Assembly: GCA_020466095.1 (NCBI GenBank)
Contig: CM035807.1
Coordinates: forward strand, 96,899,848-96,963,847
DNA: 64,000 bases
From: Chlorops oryzae
Taxonomy: Eukaryota; Arthropoda; Insecta; Diptera; Chloropidae
Reading direction: 5' to 3'
Positions 1-13,851 of this stretch are shown piece by piece. Position numbers and translations under genes: made by a program. The notes beneath the pieces are model-generated. The model saw only the letters and a program-made list of their open reading frames with translations. It was not told the origin of the DNA and made no database searches. Numbering within the stretch: position 1 is the first letter of the stretch; every line of letters begins with the position of its first letter.

Positions 1-410
1 ATTTCAGGCTTAAGCCGCTTTCATTTCCAGCTAGAAATTTCAAAATTGGAATGAATTGATTTCTATGACAATTGAACTGTGAATTAAATGAATTGATGAA
101 TGATGAGATGAATTCATTTTTATAATTGATCTTTTGTAAGCTCCGAGTTAACTCATTTCGATTTGAACTTCGCATTTATAAATCAAATCAAAAAGGTTTT
201 TGAACTGATCTGATTTAAAAGTTCTAAGCTAAAACCAAACTCAGTTAACTCGGAGCTTAAAAAAATGAATTCATTACTCATTTTTTGAAAGCTGAATTAC
301 GAATTCAAATTTTAATTCACAATTCATTTGATCGAATTTTTGAATGAAATCTCTAAAAGGAAATTCGAAAGGCTGAAATTTGAAAATGAATTAATTTTTT
401 TACAGCTCTG
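1..410. repeat. Foldback repeat, right part of a hAT-like element cut by the window start
   Basis: An imperfect palindrome. GTAAGCTCCGAGTTAACTC near 137 is matched in inverse by GAGTTAACTCGGAGCTTA near 242-259, and both flanks carry variants of GAATTCATTTTT and CACAATTCATTTGATCGAA. The right end reads TTTTTTTACAGCTCTG at about 410. Its reverse complement starts CAGAGCTGTAAAAA, the usual form of hAT-type non-autonomous ends. The left end lies outside the window, so no target duplication can be checked. No coding potential is visible. Confidence 0.45.
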
Positions 411-3400
411 GTACAAACATATTTAATTCTAACATAGAGTTTCCTTTTTTCTTATTCTTTTTTCAACTTTATTTCCATTTTTATTTTTCTTCCGCATTTT
501 GCACTTTAAATTCTGATTAGCCATCGCCGCATTCCTGATGTCCTGCGGCGCTCATAAACAAGGAATTACGTGTCGCTTAGTATGAATGAGCACTTCATTT
601 TGATTAAGCAACTTTTTATTTGCGCTGCATTGGTATTTCTATTCATTAATGTTGCCATAAATGTATGAAATACAAATGCTATTTTTATATTGCGTTAATA
701 AAATAAAAATAAAATAAGAATAATAAACTCTCAAATATTCTTCGCATCGAAGTTATAAAAATATCTATTTCCGTCAGTTAAATTTTTTTTTCTACTCAAA
801 ATATTTCATTTAAGTATTTTATGAAATAATAACCGTTATTATACGTCAAAATGCGTTTGCACGTTTTTCTTCTAAATAACAAAAAAATACTCCACACTGA
901 AAGTTTCTCAACATTTACGATATACGAATGTTGCGCAACAAAATGATGTTTCACACTTTCGTTGCAAAAACCGGTGTTGATAACAAAGAATTCAAGCAAC
1001 AATCTACGTTTTCAATGCTTCTCAATATTTCCAGTGAAATAAAATAAAATAAGAAATGTAAATTCTTTTAATTAATTTTTTATCAGGTAAGACAAATAAA
1101 TTTGGTTTCTGTGAAAGTGTATGAGCTGAACTTCTTTTTCTTTTTATAGCGAATCAACAGATTCCTATTTTTGTTGCATTTTTTGGTCCCTTTTCGGTGA
1201 CACTTTTCTGCAACGAAAGTTTTATTCAATAATTAATTTATTAATGTGAAAATTGTATTTTCAAGCGATCCTTGAGAAAGGCATCATTTCAGAACTCTAT
1301 CAGGTGAGTAAAGCACACCTTTATTGGATTATGCTCCCGGGACAAATTTATTTTGTCGGTTAACTTTTTGTTGGAAATGGAATGTAACCCTTTCGCATTG
1401 ACCAGTAGGCCTGCTTCAAGTAATTCCCGAAATATAAACTTTAAAATAAAGCAACTGAGAAAATGTTTTTATTTTCTACAAAATAGGGTCGAGTCAAAAA
1501 GAAACTTCATCATTTGCATATTGATGGTAAACTTGTATATTTTATGGAGGTTTGATTCCCAGCACAATTAAGTCCTTGCAAAGCAGTATATTCAGTGAGT
1601 GTTTTATGTGTTGTAACATCAAAGGAACTTTTTCTCAAATAATATTCAAAATATTTAATGCAAAATCTTTTGGAATTTCTTCTCTTCAATTTCACATATT
1701 GCAACACTATACAAATAGGCTTACAGTCGAATCCCATCGAAGGTGAAAAACTTTGACAATTTAATCCCTCAAATTAAATTAATCCTCCATCATTTATTCG
1801 TACTCGTATCTCTCTCATATATTGTGACGATTAAAGCAACAATAAAAATAAATGGAATAATATTTTCGTTATTTCACAAACGAATTAAACTCTTCGAAAT
1901 GATTCCGCTGGCATGCCGACTGAGAGAGCGAGCATCGCGTTTAATAAATCCAACTGTTATGATCATTACATATGCTGATGAACTGTCGTCACTTTTGCTG
2001 TCAGCTTTAATATTGTCAACGCCATTGTGGCATGCATTAATACAGTCACAATTTCCGTCAATGATCCAGATCCACACCCACACCCACGCCCACACACACA
2101 CGAACACGCCCCCATCCGCATTCATGTCCACTCGACGCAGGACATGAACAATGCACTTAAATCTTGTTGAATTATTAATAAAATACGCTTTTGTTTTAAT
2201 ACACTCGATTCACTTTGAGTGCCAGCGAACGAGAGGCGAAGAGCGAATGAAAAATTCAAAGGCAACCGGGATTCGCGGCAATTTGCATTGAATTGTCAAT
2301 TGTTCTCCATAGCGCGACAAATGCGAAGCGGAAATGAACAAATTACGTATACGTCGAGCTGGGCATATTAAATTATGATAGTGTGGCTCTTTAAGCGAAC
2401 TATTAAATTTAATTGGAATTTATGATGATTTTATTTTCGAATTAATTTCCTTTTTTTCCAAAAATATTTTACGATACTTTAATGCCGTGCGTCCAGCTTG
2501 TTGGAAATCTTCCATTGCTCTCAACTGCTACGGACGTCTTTGGCCGGACTTTGTCTATGCATGAAGCTTTCCTTAAGTGCCTGCAAGCGTTTTAAGACTG
2601 AAATCGTGTTTAGGAACAAGCAAAAGTAGGTCAACCCCTTAGGGCGTGGAGTACTTTGCGAAGAAAGTGCACAAAGTTTTTATTTTCAGCTTTTTATCTT
2701 GCGCTCTATTTCCGCTGCCCCTTCAGGATCATGTTCCTTAAAATATGCTTTGAATTTATATTCATTTTTTCCCGATTTTTTTTCAACTCGCTTTGCCAGC
2801 GATTTAAAGCGAAACATTCTCCCTTTTCATGTTTATTTTATGAGTTTTTTTTCTTTGAGATTTGCTTTTCATCTTTGGCATGTTCCACTAGATTACAAAA
2901 GGAAATATAAACAAAAATACAATCGAATCGTGTCCCATTTTCCACCTGACCTTTCAAAAACCGAGCAAAAAAGTCTCCGCAAAAAAAAAAATGGAAGAAA
3001 GAAAAAAAACAGTTACCTGAATATGGCAACCAAATGGCTCGCAACCTTTTTGTGCTTCCCTTCAATCATTGCTGACTTGATTTTTTTTTCTTCTATTCTT
3101 TAGTTTTTTTTTTTATTTGTGTGTGCTGCTCGCCATACACTCGCTGGCCCAATGCACTGATTTAGATATCGCATAGAGAAAAGCTTGAATCGAATTTTTT
3201 TCCGAAAGTCCTTTTTCAATAGTCAGCCGCCCTCTGGTCCCTCCTATGACCATTCACATATGAGCTGCTTTAAATTAAGCTTCAACCTTTTTTCGCAGAA
3301 ACTTTTTGGACTTTTTTATTGTATCCTGAAGGCAATCACCGAGAGCAAGCAACAAAAAAAAAAAAAAAAACGAGAAAAAAACGGAAAAAAGTTCCAGCTT

Positions 3401-4241
3401 CTTTGTATGTACCGCTCAATTGCCGTTGAAGATTGTGTCGAGTCTGAGGTCCTTGGGTCGTTGCTTATTGGCTCTTTTCGTCTCTTTCGCAAGCGAACCT
3501 CTTACTTCCACTTTAAATCAACATCAACAATAAAACGATTATGCGCATTTATGTATATGTTTTATGTCCTTAAACGAGTGCAGGTTTTCTTTGTCGATTT
3601 CCTTCTTCGAATTCTTTTTGGCTGTCTTTCATGTAGGGGAAAAAGGGTCGAGCCGTGCGTGTGCCAAGTATTTCAAGTTTTTATGGTCATTTGAAATGTA
3701 TTCAGCAATATTTCTGATGCGGAAAATCACCAATATCCTCTGCCTCTCCCTCTCCCATGAGAATCCCAAATGGATTCAAGAAGTTTGACCAAACCTTATT
3801 GATTGCAAGAGCCATATGTTTATATATGCGACTTTAAATGGAATTTATTATGGCAATTAAATATTTAAATAAGTTTGGCCGGACACAGTGAACAAAAGAA
3901 AAATCGAATTCAGATGCTGATGGAACTTTCACGCAAATATCATTGAAAGAAAAAAATGTAATACTCTGAAGAGAAAAAAGCCTTCAAGTAAATTGTGTAG
4001 TGGTCTCTCTGGTCACAAAATGACACACATTTCAGTCTTCAGAAATGGCTTGAAAGAACTGAAAGACCTTTCTTTTTCCTCGTCACTTCTTCACTCCTCG
4101 CTCCGCGGTTCCTTTAAAGCCGAAAAGGACATTAAAAAATTCCAAATACCGGGTTCAAGCATGTTTTTAAAAATGCCAAAATATGTCAATGGCACAATTA
4201 ATCAAATTCCGCCTTGGCTGGCGGCAGGGGGAGAAAAGGTT

Positions 4242-4271
4242 GAACGAACGAACGAACGAACGAACGAACGA
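4242..4271. repeat. (GAAC)n tetranucleotide microsatellite
   Basis: About seven perfect copies of GAAC/CGAA. The first base after the run breaks the register. Confidence 0.9.
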
Positions 4272-5754
4272 AACGAATGAAATGCGAAATGTTAACTGTG
4301 AATTCCGGGAGAACAAAAAGAAATATTTATGAACCTGAGAGGCATTCGAAATTCTTGCCATTTAAAGAAGTCCATAAAAACGCAAAAATCGAACCGATAG
4401 AAAAGAAAGGAATAGAAAGAATCATCCTTCGGGAAAATTAAATTGTTCGATATTCATTTCTTTTTTTTTTTTTTTTTTGAGCCTGCTCCTGTGACATTCT
4501 GCACTTAAATAAGAAATTAAACGAGAGAAATGTAAAAACGAATGGAGGAATATTTTTAAGGAGCCGAGCTACGTGAAAGCATGAGTGATTTGTTGGGAGG
4601 CGGGAATCAGCAGCAAAAGATGAAATTAAATAGACTTGAGCACGGCGACCCGCGTCGGCCTTGCCTTGCCGTGCCGTGCCCGGGTAGCGACGAGTGACTC
4701 CGCTCGGGACATGATTGCACGTAGCAATGAGAACGAAGCACAAACTGAAAATGAGGCCTACGTCTAGTCGGTGCCGTGAACTCGTACCTCGAGAAAAAGG
4801 GAAAAGCAAATTTATTCTTTTCTCGCTCTTTTTTATTTTTTTATTTATACTTCAATTCTTTCATTCGCTTCCAGGAGTTAGAAAAAATCAGACAACATTG
4901 ACACAAAGTTTGCCGAAGACGGCGAGGGGTATAAAAAGAGCACGAACGCCGAGAGGGCAACGACGTAGAAACGTAGAAAATTGGAAAGTTTCCAAAAACG
5001 TGATCTGAAGTTCGGCGACATGATTAAGGACAATAATGCTGCCTCGGAGCGGCTCAATGGAATCTCGCAAAGGCTTTCTCGGCTATGGGCAAAAAATAGA
5101 TTTAAAAGCTAAAAGAATGTGTGGCTGTTAAAGCGGCGTTATTTTCTTTTTGCGAAAACTCTTTCAAAAGATTAGGTGCACATGCACGCATTCAGTCTAA
5201 TGCAGCGCCTAAAAGGAGACTAATGTAATGCCCAAATCAGAGTTCAATAAGCCAGCCGGCATCATAAGAAGGTACATTGACCAGCAGGTCGATTTTTTTT
5301 TCTTTCATCTAAGCTTATTCAATGCGTGCGGCTGGAGTGGTCAGTTCATTCACCTCAAAAGGTTTTTGAACTTTTTTTGCATTTTCTTTGATGACTTAAG
5401 AGCCTACTAGGACATCCGTTTCTAATTAAAAGAGGATAAATATTCACAGAGAGGGTTTTTCGTCGTTCACCTTTTAACCTTGAAGATTCCAAGAAATATT
5501 GTCCTTTTGATTTGAATCTTAAACTATTTTTCGTTTCGCGACGCATATTCTTATATCCTCTTTCACACTTTCACCGTTCGAACAACTGAAGCGATCTGAT
5601 ATCCTTGGAAATCTTTAGAGAATTGCGAAAATTGATGACACTGAAAATTTCCCAGCGAGCACTATATGCATATGAAATGGTATTTCTAATATGAATACTC
5701 AACGTTAAGATTCATAGCTCCGTGTATGTTTATCTGTACACATGCATAAGCTCC

Positions 5755-5776
5755 CACACACACACACACACACACA
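5755..5776. repeat. (CA)n microsatellite
   Basis: About eleven CA dinucleotides in a row. Confidence 0.9.
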
Positions 5777-6264
5777 TGCACACTATTTGCATACGCACCG
5801 ATGACGATGATTTATAATGCTAGTAATACGTTTTTGGTGTTTGGCAGTGCAGCAATACGGACGAACGATGGCATTACCGCTTGTATTTGCGGATCTAGAA
5901 TATCCTTAGCATACAAATGCAAAAAAGGAATATGCTGCGCGTCGGCACTGCCATATTTCCCCACCATCCGTTTTCGCTGTACTGTGCTGTGTTGTGTTGT
6001 GCTGTGCTGTGTTTTTCGTTCGCTCGTGTGCGTGCGATGGCTTCGACTTCGGCTTTGGAGCCTCCTTTGAGCAAGAACGACCTGAGCGCTGTGCTGCATA
6101 TCAATTGAGTTTGCAAAATGGAAAAATAAATAGATAGAAACGAATATATCTACAATACATTCAAGCAGAATGAAAATGAAAATGAAAAGGAAATGAAGAA
6201 TTTTCGCATTTGTCTCAGCGGTGAAGAAAACTTTTTGCTGCAAATTTAATAATGAACACCATAA

Positions 6265-6291
<27 letters not shown>
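6265..6291. repeat. (CT)n microsatellite
   Basis: About thirteen CT dinucleotides in a row. Confidence 0.9.
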
Positions 6292-6296
<5 letters not shown>

Positions 6297-7003
6297 GAGT
6301 TTGTTCCTTTTCAATAATTCATCTTTCGCGCGCAAAAGTGATTAAATTTCAAATTGAACTGAAGTATTCGTGTGACCACAGAGATGCGAGTGAAATAAAT
6401 TTAATTAACATTTTTCCACGTTCAAAATCAAAACGACTAAACATGAGCATGAGGAAAATCTCACCCAAAACACACGAACAAAAAATAGTTCATCAAATAT
6501 TTCGGCAACCGCAAAACACCTAAATTCCCCGAAATGGAGCTGCATTCTCGTTGCCACATCTATTTCCACACCCACATCCTTTTGCCTTTGCCGTTGCCTT
6601 TTCTGTCGCTCCAGCCACATTTTCGCCACAAATCTGACAAATCATAGCACCAAGAGTTCAGGCAACCATGCGAGATATGTAAGCCTTAATTTCACTTCAT
6701 ACTTCGTTACTCATATTCAAGTGTAATTTATCTTCAAAATTAGTTTAAATCTACTATTCTGACACTTTTCAAGTTTTCCTGCCACTGGAAATCACGGGTA
6801 CAAAGTGAAACCTCAACGAATGCGAGTGAAAACTCATAATACAAACAAGCTCATGAGCTTAGGAGAGCATCCCATCGGGAAATTTCATTGCGATGACTTC
6901 AAAGATATTCGGCCCTACTCCATAAGTCGTCGTCGTTAGCTATCGTCACGTCGTCTCCTGTCGATATGTTAAAATTGGTTACCCTGAAGTCGTTACTGAT
7001 CAA

Positions 7004-7233
7004 CAGGGCTCGGATTTTGTCGACTTTTATAAATTTGAAGTATACTTTATGGAGTACATATTTTGTTCAAATCACACAAAGTTTAGATTTAAATCGAATT
7101 TTGACTTCAATATGATTTTTTGAAGTTAGAAAACCGGTTTGAAGCTCAACTTCGCTAAACTTATTGGCAAGAAAAATTTTTGCCCCATAAAGTATGCTTT
7201 AAATTTATAAAAGTCAACAAAATCCGAGCCCTG
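7004..7233. mobile_element. Non-autonomous hAT element (230 bp) with 8-bp target duplication
   Basis: The ends are inverted repeats: it starts CAGGGCTCGGATTTTGT and ends with ACAAAATCCGAGCCCTG. The match extends inward for roughly 50 bases with a few differences. The element is flanked by the exact 8-bp direct repeat CTGATCAA at 6996-7003 and 7234-7241. An 8-bp duplication plus CAGGG-type ends is diagnostic of the hAT superfamily. There is no transposase, so it is a MITE. Near-identical arms and an intact duplication suggest a fairly recent insertion. Confidence 0.9.
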
Positions 7234-7241
7234 CTGATCAA

Positions 7242-9420
7242 AATCGAGAGCTCTCTTTAAACATTTGAGATGATTGTCTTCGTTTCGAGCATTCGCATCC
7301 GTTTGCAAATATATGGCATGATCATGATTGATTGTGTAATATCCTACTGGGATGCAAGCAATTCTCTTTCTGGTACTTACTCCACATATTTATTTGCTTT
7401 TTGTGTATATTTTACTAAACAAACGAAAGAATTTGTTGAGCTAAACACAAAGCAACATCAGCATATACATATGTATAAATATGATGATAAATGTAGACAG
7501 AAATGCTCCGAGACAGAATCCCACACATACATACTATGCTCCCGCCTACCCATATGGTGACTGTGCAGCAAACCCATAACTCCACAAATACGAAATTATT
7601 GTTGTCCTTGTGCTCCCACTAAATACAAGACCTTCCCACACTCGCACTCATACAGGCAAAACGCTCACGCATACACACATATGTATTGTACGTACGTTCA
7701 GAGTACCTAATCTGCTCTGCTGCTTTTTCTCCTTCTTTGGATTGTACTATATTGTATTTTCCAGTGTCGTCCTTGTGTACTAATTATAATGACAAACTAC
7801 TTTTACTACCGCATCATCATTGCCGACATTGTTCTCATCATCGTAGAACGGAAATTGTAAAATTGTTGCTCATCTTCGTGTGGCTTCGTGTGGGTGTATG
7901 GACGCAGGGATGCGAATGCGTGCTGCACGATGGCTTAGCGTAGTTGCGGCTTTAAGCAAACAACATCAAAGCATTCATGTGTGGATGTGTCATGTCAACT
8001 CCAACCCGTGTGTAATCCCACTAATTGTAAGATGAATGACATAACACACACGATGATGAAGGTACACTTTCATAGGCGTTCTTTAGATTTTTCAGTTGCA
8101 TAGCATAGAAAAGAACTCATGGCGCAAAAGGGGACTAGCAGATGCTTACAATGATGAAGAGAATTTTTTGGTAGCATACTTTTGGGCACACTTTTAAGCA
8201 ATAAAAGTTTACTTTTGAAGTTTAAAGCTGAGAGAATTTTGATTGTATAAACAACTCACACACTTCCATTGTGAAATCAGGAAAACCTATCTTGGTTAGA
8301 GTCTGTTAAAGCAAGGTTACTCCTTAATATGTCCTATCACATCCTCCTCTCGTACCCACATACATACACACACATAACTCTCAAACCGATTTTCTCATTT
8401 TCCAATAATGGGGCGGAATTTTCATACTGCTGAGCTCGTCAGATTTAAACCGGATTCTATCTGAACTTAAGCTCTTTTAAGAGTCACAAGAATCGAATGG
8501 AAAAACAAAGAAAACATTATGGTCTCCACGTTCGCCTCTTAGCGAAGTCGAGCGCAGCTGTTCTCAGCGTTCGCTGAACCCTTTTTTCCCTTGATTACGA
8601 CAATGCGTGACTACTTTCGAAAGTGTAGCGAAAATCTGCACCGGCTTTACGACTTTTAAAGTACACATTTATCACATAAAATCGAATGGAATCTTTTGAC
8701 GAAATGAATCAGGCCACTGCACGACAAAGCTCTGGAGTTATTCGGAATTTTTACAACTTTTTTATTGCAGCATTTTGTAAAAGGTTGTGAACACGCTCGG
8801 CCATATATGGGGGTATTGTGAAGGAGCAATTTGGGACTCGTTGCTGGGTCCTTGAACGCTTGGGGGATAATACATTTCGAGATTTGCTTCAGATAAGATC
8901 CTTTTATTAAAAGCGATTACCCAAATGAGTGAAGCATGCTTATGCATGATTTTACAGGTGAATGACTTACCGAAATATTGAGTTTCTGATTCCGAATGCG
9001 GACGATACGGCAGCCCTAGTCCAATGCCTATTCATCATTCTTCAGCTCAAAACTATTCCTTGGTGCTTACGAGAAAGTTTCCAACAAAAAAAAAAATAAA
9101 TGAAGAGCAATAAAAGCAAAACCTCATAATAAGCTTTCGAGTGAACAAAGCTAATTCCAATTCTTAAAAGTGAATTCTCGTTGAAGCGAGGAGGAATTTT
9201 GTTGTTGTTTTTTTTTTTTATTTAAAATTCATACCCGCCATTTGTGTACTTAATAAATTAATGAATTTTAAATTTTACGACTTTTTTATTGGTCGTCATT
9301 CCAAACGTTCCTTTTAAGTTATATTGCAGTCAGTCATGGAGAAGAACAAACTTTATTTAGGTATGCGCTGGAAAATATGCTACGTTTTTATAGCTTTTTT
9401 ATGTGCTCTCATATCTAAAC
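7242..9420. other. Non-coding stretch, no gene recognised
   Basis: Unique-looking AT-rich DNA with scattered ACATATGTA-type and CACACATACA repeats (for example 7460-7480 and 8358-8375). I see no exon with homology and no tRNA. Confidence 0.5.
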
Positions 9421-9639
9421 TGCCAGAGTTGAGCAGGGCTGCGGAACTTTTTAAGGATTTTCAATTAAATTTTTATAGTAAGCCATGAGCCTAGTTTTTC
9501 ATATGCACATTTCTATTGGATTATTATTTAAATTGGGTATTGGATAAGCTTTTAAATGTTTCAGCTTCGAACTTTTTTAAGGACTTTCATAATTGAAACA
9601 AGTTAACTTAAAGGCTGGACTTCTTAGGAATAATTTACT

Positions 9640-10400
9640 AGGATAACACTTTTTTGAGATCATCGAATGTAAACCAAAATTTGACTGCAGTTTCTGAATG
9701 TCCTCGGTGAACATAGCAACGCTTCATATTTGGATTAGTTTGCCAAAAAGCCAAAAACAGATTCAGGGACTTTTTTCAATAAGCAGATTTTCACTGCGAC
9801 ACTGATTAGAAATTATTTTGATTGTTGTGAACCATTTGCGCTGGATGAAAAATTTCGAGCTCATTCAAAGGGTAACTTTGAGTTTCTTCGGCTAAGTTTT
9901 GGTAACAATTGTTCAGCTTTGCAGTGGCAAAACGGTACCAAGGAGTTCTCAGATGCAGTGAGTGTACTGGAGGAAGTTATTCAATTATAAATTTTCTACA
10001 TTGTAATCAAAAAACTTGAAAAATTATTTTCCTGGCTTGGTAGCTGTGAGCAAGTAATGTTAAAAAGAGGTTAGAAAATCGTAAAATATTTCAGATTTTT
10101 GTCATTTGGACCTACTTGATGGAATTTTCAGCTCAGTTAGTACTACAATATTTTTAAAGGGTCTAGGGCTAAAACTTTTTCGTAGATAGGAAAACAAAAA
10201 AATTCAACGAGTTACGAGACATTACCATAATTAAGTGCGCAATTTAATTCTCGGCCACACTTTTTGAAATCGATTTACAAAAGAACTGGAGCCAATGTAA
10301 CTAAAACAATTATGAGGCGATGATATATTCCCTGAGAGCTTTCAAAAACTGCAGTCAAATTTTGGTTTACATTTTACGAGTTGCACAGTGTAATTGAAGA
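9640..10400. repeat. Foldback repeat family 'R', inverted arms
   Basis: The segment at 9655-9725 contains ATGTAAACCAAAATTTGACT followed by GCAGTTTCTGAA and a CTCGGTGAACATAGCAACGC tail. The same order occurs on the minus strand at about 10335-10400, making a foldback. The inner part near 10230-10255 (minus strand GGCCGAGAATTAAATTGCGC) recurs at 55090-55115 and, more diverged, at 38388. This is therefore a dispersed family with at least three loci in the window. No terminal target duplication was found. Confidence 0.7.
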
Positions 10401-10667
10401 AATGAAAAAAAATTTGGTACCATTTCATTTACACCTTGATCGGTAAAGTAGTTAAGTAGAGAGAAAACAGTTTAAAAAAATCAAAATTCCTACCTAAAAT
10501 TTACATACAATAATCTACATATCTTTTTAAGCTTTTAACTCAAACACCTTGTGAAATTTTTGAATTCATTTTTCGAACGTCAAAATAGAAGACTTCAATT
10601 TAAAGCCAAAATTCAAATCCATAATCGTAATTTAGTTCCATTGACATAATTTTTTAAATTCAAAATC

Positions 10668-10862
10668 ATGGAGGACAATGAATTAGCAGAAGAGAAATCC
10701 AGTAACGCAGTGAACACACGAAGTCGTGAATCGGTTTGTTGTGGAAATGAGAACTACGATAATGGCAAGGACACCTATTGTACCCTTCGAAGTGTCATTT
10801 TGTTTACATTAGGCGTATACGCAATACGAAAACTCGGATATCTCCTTGTGAATTTTTTATAA
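10668..10862 (+). CDS. Candidate small ORF with C-terminal membrane segment (64 aa), unrecognised
   Basis: A 64-codon frame starts at an ATG in fair fly context (AAAATCATGG). The N-terminal 40 residues are polar and acidic. They are followed by a hydrophobic stretch of about 22 residues (from SVILFTLGVYAIRK to the end) that could act as a C-terminal anchor. Five residues before the anchor form TYCTL, and a CC pair lies at residues 24-25. I do not recognise the family. It sits just beyond foldback repeat R, so it could be a chance frame inside repeat DNA. No splice signals or polyadenylation signal decide the matter. Confidence 0.25.
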   Translation: MEDNELAEEKSSNAVNTRSRESVCCGNENYDNGKDTYCTLRSVILFTLGVYAIRKLGYLLVNFL

Positions 10863-12920
10863 AACGACCCGAACTCACAATAGTCCTTCTTCAAAGGCGT
10901 ATGCAAAAATACATTCGAATACATGGTTTCCTGATATTCTAGCTGGAGGCAATAAGATTTTACTCTCTCAGTAATATTGAAATTTGGCTTCAAAATTGAC
11001 TCGAATCTCATACCAGAGAAATAGATTTTCTCAATGTTAACTCACAGAACACCTATATATGTATGTATGTATATCAGGTCCTATATCATTTGAAAAATTA
11101 ACTTCCTTCACTTCGGAAAAAGTCTTCGCTTCCAATTTGATGGAATTTTCTCTTTAATATTTACTAACTATCGAGAGAAAGTCGTTCCCTGGGCAATTTA
11201 ACGCTTGAGCAATTCGAAGGATTAGGGCATTGGTCAACGGGACACGTGATAAAACTTAACAAAACTGAAAAAACTGGTCAAATCAGTGGAAAATATGGCT
11301 TAACATGACATTAGCTCTGACCATTAAGGCGAAGTAGTCAATACAATAGCTTAGCTTGAGCTGACCGCGTGACCGCTATAACGATATCAGTGTCCTTTGG
11401 CTGGCAGCAGATGAGCTTGCCTGCCTGCCGATTTGTAAAGTAAAACCAAAACAAAACCAAACAAAGTAAGAACAAAAAAAGATCATTTATTTAATCATGT
11501 TTCGAAACGCTGTGTTTTTTGTATGTTTTTCTTTTCAATTCTTTTCAGAACACACATTTACGTGAGCGCGCTAAGCTTATGGCAGTTCCTCGAAAATATG
11601 TTGTGTGAGTGAGTGTGTGTACATAAAATAATATTAGGGAGCCGGCTCACAATATAAGTGGAAGAAGCCATCTTCGTATGTTGAAAGAAGCCACCCATAA
11701 ACTCAACAAAAGTTTTTCAATGCAATTTTGGCTATCAAGGATAAATAGCATTGCGTGATAAGAAAATACAAATAGCCTTAAGGTGCAGGATAAACCGGAA
11801 CCAAGACAGGAATCGGAAAAATAAGAACAGGAATAGGAACAGCAACAAAACAGAAACAGAAGCAGAAGCAGAAACAAGCAAGCCACACAATACGCCTACG
11901 GAAAGCCGAAAAACAATGGCCCAACGTCGTCGTCGTTCGCCTTCGTCGTCGTCTCTATCACCTTCTCAATGGAATGACAGGCACGCACCTTGTGCCAGCT
12001 GGTAATGATAGATATGTCAATTTTACACAAGAAAATCTAGTATGTGTTTGCCAAAAGCTTACATTGTGTGAGCGTATGTGAGCGTGTGCGTGTGTGTGTT
12101 TATATATTATGTTTGTTTCTAATAGAATGAGCGAGCACATAAATGCGTGCATGGCATGTCTTAAAGAAAGCTTCGGCTTTTTATTTTCTGTATTGTTTAC
12201 CGAATAGGTCCACCATATGTCAGTAGGAAATTTATCCAGCAATGCTTCAAAAAAGACATTCCATACACAACAGCCATCTTTCGATGCCAATGTCATCGAT
12301 GAGAAGCACTGAACCTTGAGATAAGTATTATAAAAAAAGAAACACTTCCTCATTTCCTACTGATATCTGGATCCTCTTTAAACAAACTCGCCTGCGTGTA
12401 TTAGTGTAAATATTGCAAAGGCAACCAAATACCTGAGCATAATACCTGATTTAACATGCGAGTACCCAGTACGTGACTTGGATTCTCGTTCCAACATGCG
12501 ACGTTTTCAGTAGACGATCTTATCACGACGTAGGGACGACATGCACCAAAAAAATAAACTTCAATTAGGTATATAGCCCCATGACATTAGACTTTTGTTT
12601 CACCAGCGTTCGGCAAAACTGAAAGTCATGTCCAAGAAATCGACAATTGATGCAGTGGGACTTAAAGAGCTACTTATGTACTTACGTACGTACGTATGGA
12701 CCCGAATGGCGCTTTACTAAACATGTTTATGATCAAATCGCTTTTAAACTGTTTTTCTTTTCCCATTTTGTGCTCCAACTACTTTCGAAGGGATACAAAA
12801 AAAAAGCAAGTTTGAATTACATAAAATGTTATTTTTAGATTTGACTACATACATATGTATGCATTGACCTTATCTCTTGCTGTGAAACACAAAAATTCTA
12901 TACACATACATACATATGTA
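10863..12920. other. Non-coding stretch, no gene recognised
   Basis: Holds GTC/TCG triplet runs (near 11926-11955), an A/G-rich stretch at 11800-11880 and tetranucleotide-like TACGTACGTACGTA at 12682-12696. No exon could be supported. Confidence 0.5.
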
Positions 12921-13079
12921 CAGTGTACTCTCGAATTGCGGACAATCCTCTTAAGCGAAAACTTTTTGGATATGCTCTAGTGTTCATGATTCTCAAATAT
13001 TTTTCTCTTAAGCGGACACCTCTGTTAGGCAGACAAATTTTTTGGTCCCGTAGTTGTCCGCTTAAGAGTGAGTACACTG
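12921..13079. mobile_element. Pogo-like MITE (159 bp) with TA target site
   Basis: Begins CAGTGTACTCTCGAATTGCG and ends with GCTTAAGAGTGAGTACACTG. The outer CAGTGTACTC is a perfect inverted repeat, and GCGGACAA recurs in both arms. It is flanked by TA on both sides. CAGT-type ends with a TA duplication are typical of the pogo/Tigger branch of Tc1/mariner. No transposase frame remains. Confidence 0.8.
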
Positions 13080-13851
13080 TATATATGCACATACATATGC
13101 CAATTCTGTCGCAAGGATAAATGTCGAAATGATAAATTGTGCTGACGTTCATAAAGACGAAACAAAAAAGAAACATAACAGACACAAAGGACCCCCCCAA
13201 AGTGTCATCCGTATATTTGCATCATTTGGCAACCCTACTTGCTAGTGGAAATGTCGTAAATGTGATTGACACAGGTGACGGCGAACTGGTAAGTGAGTCC
13301 GACTTGAAAAGGGGTCAGTCGCAAACGCACTTCCACGCCATTAATTCACAAATAGCTTCAGTCACTTCTCTGACATGACACTGAGCAGCTGAGAGCATAA
13401 AAAAAAACAAGCAAGTAGAGAAGTAGATACGGCGCGGGTGAAAAATAATTAAATAATGTTTTGAATCCAGATAAATTGAAATTCTGTAGAACTTTCAGCT
13501 TCAAAATCTGAAAAAGTTGATAAAAGAATTTTTCGCTTCAAAAACGGAAACTTCAAAGCTTATCCTTTGGACATTTTTGTGATTTCCGTGCATTTTCCCA
13601 TCAAATTCCATTATTTTTATTTCCCTCTAAAACATGACATTCAATGTATGTAAAGCCACATGAGCTAAATGGAATTTCTATGGAAAATCTGTTAACAAAA
13701 ATGTGTTAAAAATTCATGAGTGCGATGCATAAAGAGAGGAACTCCCTCGAATGTGCATGGCATGTGCGCCGCGATTGAAGAGAGATTGTCAGAGGATTCG
13801 GAAAAGCTCCATCTCTGCTGTGAGTGGAACACAGTTAAAAGAATATATGTA

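Larger units (their letters stand above)
411..6990. other. Non-coding stretch with simple repeats, no gene recognised
   Basis: I find no exon set with splice sites and no recognisable protein here. It holds a CACACC-rich tract near 2070-2104, a long T-run near 4461-4478, an AACG tetranucleotide tract at 4242-4271, a CA run at 5755-5776, a TGTGC/TGTGT tract at 5977-6013 and a CT run at 6265-6291. The reading frames here are short, rich in low-complexity residues and overlap on both strands, as expected by chance. It could be intergenic or part of a long intron. Confidence 0.6.

Noticed and set aside
2071..2147. Frames over the CACACC tract
   Set aside because: They translate simple repeats (His-Thr on one strand, Val-Trp on the other), so they are chance frames.
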